Of a stretch of DNA of 64,000 nt, positions 58,579 through 64,000 are shown piece by piece (within the stretch, counting starts at the first letter, position 1; each line of letters starts with the position of its first letter). The stretch is from NCBI GenBank assembly GCA_012842935.1, contig DUSC01000022.1, positions 1 through 64,000 on the forward strand. Reading direction: 5' to 3'. The notes below the pieces were generated by a model. That model made no database searches. It was not told the origin of the DNA and worked only from the letters and a program-made list of their open reading frames with translations. This stretch comes from Hyphomicrobiales bacterium. GTDB lineage: Bacteria > Pseudomonadota > Alphaproteobacteria > Rhizobiales > Rhizobiaceae. The position numbers were made by a program, and so were the translations under genes.

Positions 58579-59529
58579 TCAAAAGAGGCTTCGCAGCTCG
58601 GCGATTTTATCGTTCACCAGCCAGCCATAATAGTTCTCTTCGGGAAGCCGGGGTTCGAGGCCCCTTGCGATGCGGTCGTCGTTCTCGCGCTTCAGCGCCC
58701 GTGCGCGGCCCTCCGGATCGCCGACATTGTAGAGCGTAGCGGTGATTCCGGGGTTCCGGGAGATGTCGAAGCCGGCGATGCTGTCGTAGGCGTCGATCGA
58801 CTTCTTCAGCGTCGCGGCGACGTAGGGCAGCGTCAGATCCGGGTCCATGATCGTCTGATAGACCTCCTGCGGTTTGCGATGGCTGAGTTTCGGCAGGCCG
58901 GAGACCTGGTTGACGAGGTCGCTCATCTGCAGCGCGGTGAGTGGGTTGAGCTGCCCGATGCCGAAGGTCTGCCCGGCATAGAACGGCTGGAAGAAAGTCT
59001 GGCTGAAGCGCTTGTTGGGGAACGTGGTGCCGCCGACATTCTTGCCGCGGAACTTTGTGTTCCAAACATTCTCGCGACAGGTCCACGCCGCGTAGCTCCC
59101 GGAATTGTCGTCGCACTGGGCGAATTCGGGACGCCGGATGAAGGTGTCGATGTCTTCGCCGTCGTAGGCAAAAGAAAACCCGCTGGACAGATAGGACACC
59201 GCCTTGAGGTAGTAGGTCTGTAGGCGGTCGTAGGCGTCGACGTTGTAGGTGTGCTCGCCGACGATCGCACCGGCGACGTGAATCGGGTCGATGCCGTATT
59301 GCCGAGACACCGCAACGATCTTGGCGCGGAGATCGGGATCGCTGGCTAGGAGCTTGTAGACTTTGCGGTATTTCGCCTCGTATGTGGTCTTCAGAGCCTG
59401 CGTGCGCGTCGCCGATGCGCCGGGGATGGCCGGCTGCTCCTCGTGGCGGTTTCCCGGCGGTACGAGCGTCGCGGCTTCCGCAGTCGCGACGGTGAGGAGC
59501 AGGAGCGTTAGGAACAGACGAAGCGTCAT
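58579..59529 (-). CDS. DUF1402 family secreted protein
   Basis: The 316-residue protein matches DUF1402, secreted alphaproteobacterial proteins of unknown function. A signal peptide (LFLTLLLLTVATAEAAT, cleavage near residue 20) precedes a domain with DPIHVAGAIVGEHTYN near residues 81-96, the Cys-containing CDDNSGSYAAWTCREN near 139-154, and the C-terminal LPEENYYGWLVNDKI near 297-311. The HVAGAIVGEHTYN block resembles the Glu-bearing loop of lysozyme-like folds, so a peptidoglycan role is possible but unproven. It is convergent with the xre gene. Confidence 0.88.
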   Translation of the reverse strand: MTLRLFLTLLLLTVATAEAATLVPPGNRHEEQPAIPGASATRTQALKTTYEAKYRKVYKLLASDPDLRAKIVAVSRQYGIDPIHVAGAIVGEHTYNVDAYDRLQTYYLKAVSYLSSGFSFAYDGEDIDTFIRRPEFAQCDDNSGSYAAWTCRENVWNTKFRGKNVGGTTFPNKRFSQTFFQPFYAGQTFGIGQLNPLTALQMSDLVNQVSGLPKLSHRKPQEVYQTIMDPDLTLPYVAATLKKSIDAYDSIAGFDISRNPGITATLYNVGDPEGRARALKRENDDRIARGLEPRLPEENYYGWLVNDKIAELRSLF

Positions 59530-59661
59530 CCGGGACTACCTAGGGGGCCAGGGGCCGATCGCGCAGGATAGGGCACGCGATGCGGGCAGTCGAGGACCTG
59601 GCGGCATCGCCAGCCCCCGCCCGACGTCGCCCATGGCCCGGTTTCCCGGGACAGACCCTTC

Positions 59662-60972
59662 CTAAAGAATGAATCGCGACAAATCTGTGTTCTTGGCGAG
59701 ATCGCCGACGTGGCGGCGCACGTAGTCGGAATCGATCGTCACCGTCGTTCCGCTGCGGTCCGGCGCCTCGAAGGAAATCTCGTCGAGCACGCGTTCCATC
59801 ACCGTCTGCAGACGCCGCGCGCCGATGTTTTCAACCGTCGCGTTGAGGTCGACCGCAATTCCGGCCAGCGAATCGATGGCGTCGTCGGTGAATTCCAGCG
59901 TGATGCCCTCGGTGTCGAGCAGCGCGATGTATTGCTTGATGAGACTCGCCTCCGTCTCCGTCAGGATGCGTCGAAAGTCTTCCTTCTCCAGCGGGCGGAG
60001 TTCGACGCGGATCGGAAGACGACCCTGCAGTTCGGGCAGCAGGTCCGACGGCTTGGCCACGTGAAACGCGCCCGACGCGATGAACAAGATGTGATCGGTC
60101 TTGACCGGGCCGTATTTCGTCGCGACCGTGGTGCCCTCGACCAGCGGCAGGAGGTCGCGTTGCACCCCCTCACGGCTCACGCCGGCGCCGATGCCGCCCT
60201 CGCGCGAGGCGATCTTGTCGATCTCGTCGAGGAAGACGATGCCGTCGTTCTCGGTCGACTCGAGCGCGCGGCGGACCACTTCCTCCTGGTCCAGGAGCTT
60301 GTCGGACTCGTCGTTGATCAGGATCGGATAGGACTCCCTGACCGTCGTCTTTCGGGTCTTCGTGCGCTTGCCGCCCATTGCCTTCGACAGCATGTCGTTG
60401 ATGTTGAGAACGCCGATGTTGCCGCCCGGAATGCCGGGAATCTCGAAACCCGGCATACCCGTGCCGGTATCGGCGACCTCGATCTCGATCTCCTTGTCGT
60501 CGAGTTCGCCGTCGCGCAGTTTGCGGCGGAAGGATTCCCGCGTCGCCGGGCTTGCGGTCTTACCGACGAGCCCGTCGAGGACCCGCTCTTCGGCGTTGAT
60601 GTGGGCGCGCGCCTTGACGTCCTCGCGCATCTTCTCGCGCACGAGGCCGATGGCGACCTCGACGAGATCGCGCACGATCTGCTCGACGTCGCGTCCGACA
60701 TAGCCTACCTCGGTGAACTTCGTCGCTTCGACCTTGATGAACGGGGCGCCGGCGAGCTTGGCGAGCCGGCGGGAAATTTCCGTCTTGCCGACGCCGGTCG
60801 GGCCGATCATGAGGATGTTCTTCGGCATCACCTCCTCGCGCATCTGCCCTTCGAGCTGCTGGCGGCGCCAGCGGTTACGCAAGGCGACGGCGACGGCGCG
60901 CTTGGCGTCCTTCTGGCCGATGATGTAGCGATCGAGCTCGGACACGATCTCGCGGGGGGAAAAGGTCGTCAT
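59662..60972 (-). CDS. hslU: ATP-dependent protease ATPase subunit HslU
   Basis: HslU is the AAA+ unfoldase of the HslUV (ClpQY) protease. The 436-residue protein has Walker [16 protein letters not shown] near residues 57-71, the GYVGRD pore loop near 88-93, the Walker [13 protein letters not shown] near 245-256 and the C-terminal DLSRFIL that docks in HslV. The I domain lies about 109-240. It overlaps the preceding GNAT gene by four bases, so translation is coupled to hslV through that gene. Confidence 0.98.
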   Translation of the reverse strand: MTTFSPREIVSELDRYIIGQKDAKRAVAVALRNRWRRQQLEGQMREEVMPKNILMIGPTGVGKTEISRRLAKLAGAPFIKVEATKFTEVGYVGRDVEQIVRDLVEVAIGLVREKMREDVKARAHINAEERVLDGLVGKTASPATRESFRRKLRDGELDDKEIEIEVADTGTGMPGFEIPGIPGGNIGVLNINDMLSKAMGGKRTKTRKTTVRESYPILINDESDKLLDQEEVVRRALESTENDGIVFLDEIDKIASREGGIGAGVSREGVQRDLLPLVEGTTVATKYGPVKTDHILFIASGAFHVAKPSDLLPELQGRLPIRVELRPLEKEDFRRILTETEASLIKQYIALLDTEGITLEFTDDAIDSLAGIAVDLNATVENIGARRLQTVMERVLDEISFEAPDRSGTTVTIDSDYVRRHVGDLAKNTDLSRFIL

Positions 60973-61505
60973 TGTTCTTCGTTCTCTGGATCGAATTGCA
61001 TGATGAGAATGTCGCCGGTGCGGCCGAGGAGATTCGGGATTGGGCGGAAGCCTACCTTGGAAAAGGCGCGCACGGCCCTTTCATTGCGGATCAGCGGGTC
61101 GATGATGATGGTCTTATGGCCTTCTTCGCGCAGCCGGCGCACGAAGGCGGCGAGCGCGGCCGATCCGATGCCTTTCGAAAGCCGCTCGGGATCGCCGATC
61201 GCGATGTCGACGCCGACGGCATCGGACGGCAATCCGGCGAGCCACGGATGATCGGCGATCCACCTCTCGTTCTGATGATCGCCGACGAACCAGCACTGGA
61301 TGTAGCCCGCCGGCGTGCCGTCGATCGCGATCAGGAAGGGACGCGTCGTGTCGCGGCCTTCGACCATGTTACGGACGAAACCGAGTTCGTCCTCGGTGTT
61401 GCCCCACCACTCTCGCATGTGCGGCAGGTCCAGCCACGCGCGCAGCAACGGATAGTGGTTGGTGCCGACCGGGACGAAGCCGATCGGCTGCGGCTCACTC
61501 GGCAT
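60969..61505 (-). CDS. GNAT-family N-acetyltransferase (AAC(6')-like fold) between hslV and hslU
   Basis: This 178-residue GNAT resembles the Acetyltransf_8/AAC(6')-Ib-type family: the start has [15 protein letters not shown] near residues 21-35, and [25 protein letters not shown] near 97-121 is the acetyl-CoA region, followed by [15 protein letters not shown]. It lies between hslV and hslU, overlapping hslV by 11 bases and hslU by four, so all three are one coupled unit. Its target is unknown; aminoglycoside resistance should not be assumed. The insertion of a GNAT here is a Rhizobiales trait as far as I recall. Confidence 0.9.
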   Translation of the reverse strand: MPSEPQPIGFVPVGTNHYPLLRAWLDLPHMREWWGNTEDELGFVRNMVEGRDTTRPFLIAIDGTPAGYIQCWFVGDHQNERWIADHPWLAGLPSDAVGVDIAIGDPERLSKGIGSAALAAFVRRLREEGHKTIIIDPLIRNERAVRAFSKVGFRPIPNLLGRTGDILIMQFDPENEEQ

Positions 61506-62043
61506 CGATCGATTCCACGATGACGTTATGGTTGGTGTAGACGCAGATATCGGCGGCAATCTGCATGGCGCGCCGGGCGATGTCTTCGGCGTCCTTGTCG
61601 GAATCGATCAGGGCACGCGCCGCGGCCAGCGCATAGTTGCCGCCGGAGCCGATCGCCATGACGCCCAGCTCGGGCTCCAGCACGTCGCCGGTGCCTGTCA
61701 GCGCAAGCGAGACGTTGCGGTCGGCGACCAGCATCATCGCTTCCAGTCGGCGCAGGTAGCGGTCGGTGCGCCAGTCCTTTGCAAGTTCGACGCAGGCGCG
61801 GGTCAGCTGGTCCGGATACTGCTCGAGCTTGGTTTCCAGGCGTTCGAGAAGGGTGAAGGCGTCGGCGGTAGCGCCGGCGAATCCGGCAATCACGTTGCCC
61901 TTGCCGATGCGGCGGACCTTGCGGGCGTTGCCCTTCATGATGGTCTGGCCGAGACTGACCTGTCCGTCGCCGGCAATCACGACCTTGCCGCCCTTGCGCA
62001 CGGTGACGATCGTCGTGCCGTGCATGTTGATATCGTTCGACAT
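61495..62043 (-). CDS. hslV: ATP-dependent protease subunit HslV
   Basis: HslV is the threonine peptidase that forms the double hexamer proteolytic core with HslU. The 182-residue protein retains the short propeptide MSNDINMHG before the catalytic TTIVTVRKG; the mature enzyme starts at the first Thr of TTIVTV near residue 10. [21 protein letters not shown] near 24-44 and the [16 protein letters not shown] near 129-144 are family motifs. ATG 62025 is a shorter alternative start. It is divergent from hisB (183-bp spacer). Confidence 0.97.
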   Translation of the reverse strand: MSNDINMHGTTIVTVRKGGKVVIAGDGQVSLGQTIMKGNARKVRRIGKGNVIAGFAGATADAFTLLERLETKLEQYPDQLTRACVELAKDWRTDRYLRRLEAMMLVADRNVSLALTGTGDVLEPELGVMAIGSGGNYALAAARALIDSDKDAEDIARRAMQIAADICVYTNHNVIVESIDAE

Positions 62044-62226
62044 CGAGTTCTCCGGTCAGCGCGATCCCTACGGCAATCGGCGCGGTACGAGTTGTTCGCG
62101 ATCCTATGTATGCACGCGGCAGCCGAATGCAAATTGCCGCGGCCGCCGCCCCGGTCGGCGAACTGGCAATCCCGCGCCCATGCTGTTAGAAGGCGGCGAC
62201 CTCGCGCAACCCATCGGAGAACGGAC

Positions 62227-62832
62227 ATGGCGTCGTCCAGTCGCGTTGCGGCGGTGAGCCGCAGTACCAGGGAGACGGAGATTTCCGTCACCGTCGATCT
62301 TGACGGGACGGGGCGCTACGACGTCGCCACGGGCGTCGGCTTCTTCGATCACATGCTCGAACAACTGTCCCGCCATTCGCTGATCGACATCGTCGCCAGG
62401 GCGAAGGGCGACCTGCACATCGACGACCACCATACGGTGGAGGACACCGGCATTGCGCTCGGTCAGGCCATCTCCAGGGCACTCGGCGACAGGCGCGGCA
62501 TCTGCCGCTATGCCTCGATCGATCTCGCCATGGACGAGACGCTGACCTCGGCGGCCGTCGACGTCTCCGGCCGGCCCTTCCTCGTCTGGAACGTGACGTT
62601 CTCGGCTGCGAAAATCGGCACCTTCGATACTGAGCTCGTTCGCGAGTTCTTCCAGGCGCTGGCGCAGAACGCCGGGATCACGCTACACGTCCGCAACCAA
62701 TACGGCGCCAACAACCACCACATCGCGGAAACCTGCTTCAAGGCGGTCGCGCGCGCCCTGCGCGTGGCAATCGAGGCGGATCCGCGGCAGGCGGGCGCGA
62801 TCCCGTCGACCAAGGGCACGCTGGGAGGCTGA
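62227..62832 (+). CDS. hisB: Imidazoleglycerol-phosphate dehydratase
   Basis: HisB dehydrates imidazoleglycerol phosphate to imidazoleacetol phosphate. The 201-residue monofunctional enzyme has two metal-binding [11 protein letters not shown] (near 43-53) and [19 protein letters not shown] (near 159-177) motifs and the [16 protein letters not shown] repeat region near 66-81, all conserved. It is the first gene of the hisB-DUF2628-hisH-hisA set seen here, with hslVU divergent. Confidence 0.97.
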   Translation: MASSSRVAAVSRSTRETEISVTVDLDGTGRYDVATGVGFFDHMLEQLSRHSLIDIVARAKGDLHIDDHHTVEDTGIALGQAISRALGDRRGICRYASIDLAMDETLTSAAVDVSGRPFLVWNVTFSAAKIGTFDTELVREFFQALAQNAGITLHVRNQYGANNHHIAETCFKAVARALRVAIEADPRQAGAIPSTKGTLGG

Positions 62833-62833
62833 G

Positions 62834-63295
62834 ATGGCAGCCTACGTCGTCATGGAACGACCGGACGAAGGACACGAAAAGGCGGTCTTCGTCCGCGACG
62901 GCTTCACCATGGTCGGATTCCTCCTGCCCGTCGTCTGGCTGCTGTGGCAGCGGCTGTGGATCGAGGGCGCGCTGGCGATCGGCGCAGCCCTGCTTCTCGC
63001 GGCAGCGGAAGGGTCAGGCGGGTCCTTCGCCTTGGCGCCGCCGCTGGTCTCGATCCTGCTCTCGATCTATGTCGGCCTTGAGGGACCGGCGTTGCGAATC
63101 GCTGCGTTGCGCAGGCGCGGATACGCCGATCGCGGCGTGGTGGAGGCGGACTCGCTCGACGAGGCCGAAATACGCTATTACGCCGGCGTGGACCCCGCCG
63201 GACGTGACGCAATCGTGACGATGGCGGCGTCGCCATCCCGGCCCGCAGTCGCCGGGCCGGCACTCGGCCTGCTCGCCTATCCGGGGGCGCGCTGA
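62834..63295 (+). CDS. DUF2628 domain-containing protein
   Basis: The 153-residue protein matches DUF2628, small membrane proteins found inside rhizobial his operons. The conserved hydrophobic part has [27 protein letters not shown] near residues 15-40 split across the first span, and [20 protein letters not shown] near 63-83 the second; a polar, Ala-rich tail follows. Function is unknown. It begins one base after hisB and ends one base before hisH, so it is part of the his transcript, but no role in histidine synthesis is established. Confidence 0.92.
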   Translation: MAAYVVMERPDEGHEKAVFVRDGFTMVGFLLPVVWLLWQRLWIEGALAIGAALLLAAAEGSGGSFALAPPLVSILLSIYVGLEGPALRIAALRRRGYADRGVVEADSLDEAEIRYYAGVDPAGRDAIVTMAASPSRPAVAGPALGLLAYPGAR

Positions 63296-63296
63296 C

Positions 63297-63947
63297 ATGC
63301 GGGTCGCCATCATCGACTACGGTTCGGGCAATCTGCGCTCGGCGACGAAGGCCTTCGAGCGTGCCGCGCGCGAAGCCGGAATCGCCGCAGAGATCGACCT
63401 GACGGCCGATTCGCGACGGGTACGCACGGCCGACCGCATTGTCCTTCCCGGCGTCGGCGCCTATGCCGATTGCGCCGCCGGCCTGCACGCCGTCGAGGGC
63501 ATGTGGGACGCGATCGACGAAGTCGCCAGACAGAAGGGCCGGCCTTTTCTGGGTATCTGCGTCGGCATGCAGCTGATGTCGGAGAGGGGACTGGAGAAAA
63601 CGGTCACGCGGGGCTTCGGCTGGATCGCCGGCGACGTGACGGAGATAGAACCGTCGGACCCGGCATTGAAGATCCCGCAGATCGGCTGGAATACGATCGA
63701 GCTGAGGCGCGACCATCCGCTGTTCGCCGGCATCGCCACCGGAGAAGGCGGCCTGCACGCCTACTTTGTCCATTCCTATCATCTGGTCGCGACGAATCCG
63801 GAGGATGTGGTGGCCGTGACGGACTATGGCGGTCCGGTAACGGCCGCGGTGGCGCGCGGCAACGTCGCCGGCACGCAGTTCCATCCCGAGAAGAGCCAGG
63901 CGCTGGGCCTGGCCCTGATCGCCAACTTTCTGAGGTGGAAGCCGTGA
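63297..63947 (+). CDS. hisH: Imidazole glycerol phosphate synthase subunit HisH
   Basis: HisH is the glutaminase subunit that supplies ammonia to HisF in making IGP and AICAR. The 216-residue class I amidotransferase shows [14 protein letters not shown] near residues 50-63, the nucleophile in [15 protein letters not shown] near 82-96, and the C-terminal [17 protein letters not shown] near 196-212 with the catalytic His/Glu. hisA starts at its stop as GTGA. The order hisB-DUF2628-hisH-hisA is usual in Rhizobiales. Confidence 0.97.
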   Translation: MRVAIIDYGSGNLRSATKAFERAAREAGIAAEIDLTADSRRVRTADRIVLPGVGAYADCAAGLHAVEGMWDAIDEVARQKGRPFLGICVGMQLMSERGLEKTVTRGFGWIAGDVTEIEPSDPALKIPQIGWNTIELRRDHPLFAGIATGEGGLHAYFVHSYHLVATNPEDVVAVTDYGGPVTAAVARGNVAGTQFHPEKSQALGLALIANFLRWKP

Positions 63948-64000
63948 TCCTGTTCCCTGCCATCGACCTGAAGGACGGTCAGTGCGTCCGCCTCAAGCTC
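63944..64000 (+). CDS. hisA: HisA isomerase (3' end beyond the window)
   Basis: Only the first 19 codons are present (start GTG, then [18 protein letters not shown]). The peptide [13 protein letters not shown] is the invariant N-terminus of phosphoribosylformimino-5-aminoimidazole carboxamide ribotide isomerase, with the catalytic Asp of AIDLK. It overlaps the hisH stop by four bases and continues past the right edge. Confidence 0.92.
   Translation, partial: MILFPAIDLKDGQCVRLKL

Noticed and set aside
60059-60074. CACGTGAAAC-containing sequence in hslU as a parS site
   Set aside because: Only about 11 of 16 consensus positions match, and it is far from the par cluster.
60969-61505. Aminoglycoside resistance enzyme
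   Set aside because: Only the GNAT fold resembles AAC(6'); its location between hslV and hslU argues for a housekeeping role.
62044-62226. Heat-shock (RpoH) promoter for hslV
   Set aside because: A TTTGCA and a downstream CATACA exist on the minus strand, but spacing and -10 match are too poor to call.

Overview
The window is a high-G+C, densely coded stretch of core bacterial chromosome. Family content and gene order point to an alphaproteobacterium of the Hyphomicrobiales (Rhizobiales). Supporting signs are an L21 with a C-terminal extension, DUF2794, DUF1402, DUF2628, an IalB-family protein and a TimA/Tim44-like adaptor. Others are ccmABCDG split from the rest of the cytochrome c set, ftsY followed by yciB, and parAB-rsmG-mnmG-mnmE-rho-hemE. 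I see no tRNA or rRNA gene, CRISPR array, prophage or insertion sequence. I found no convincing undescribed multi-gene system; the best signals are regulatory and chromosome-organisation elements.

Layout. 1-3.1 kb: ftsY (cut by the window edge), yciB and a BASS-family transporter. 3.1-9 kb: ccmABCDG on the minus strand, divergent from aconitase acnA; a 15-bp palindrome resembling an iron-control (Irr) box lies between them. 9-16.4 kb: DUF1223 and DUF2794 proteins, a GNAT, a Bax-inhibitor-like protein, and the ybbP/ybbA ABC pair divergent from a TesA-type arylesterase. 16.5-28.8 kb: mixed housekeeping and envelope genes (thpR, LMW phosphatase, PCD, YkvA, IalB, rlmN, LysE, GT39, argG, a lytic transglycosylase, an amine oxidase, a GT4). 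28.8-36.9 kb: rplU-rpmA, two GNATs, an EEP hydrolase, then obgE-proB-proA-nadD-ACT. 36.9-39.7 kb: asd and holA, separated by a 734-bp repeat-bearing spacer.

39.7-54.5 kb is the origin region. parB, parA, rsmG, mnmG, mnmE, rho, hemJ and hemE read leftward, while ppsR, maf, aroE, coaE and dnaQ read rightward. The 396-bp hemE-ppsR gap holds several DnaA-box-like sequences and a 46-bp dyad, at the place where the Caulobacter and Rickettsia origins lie. One perfect and two imperfect parS sites sit in and beside rsmG/mnmG. Sampled lines suggest the strand bias of G over C changes sign across this gap.

54.5-64 kb: secB, fxsA, timA, mltA, an Smr protein, an XRE regulator, DUF1402, hslVU with a GNAT between the two subunits, and the start of hisB-DUF2628-hisH-hisA (hisA cut by the edge).

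Common themes are heme and iron use (ccm, acnA, hemE, hemJ), protein targeting and quality control (ftsY, secB, hslVU, timA), cell-wall turnover (two lytic transglycosylases), and amino-acid synthesis (argG, proBA, asd, aroE, his). These surround the machinery for chromosome replication and segregation.
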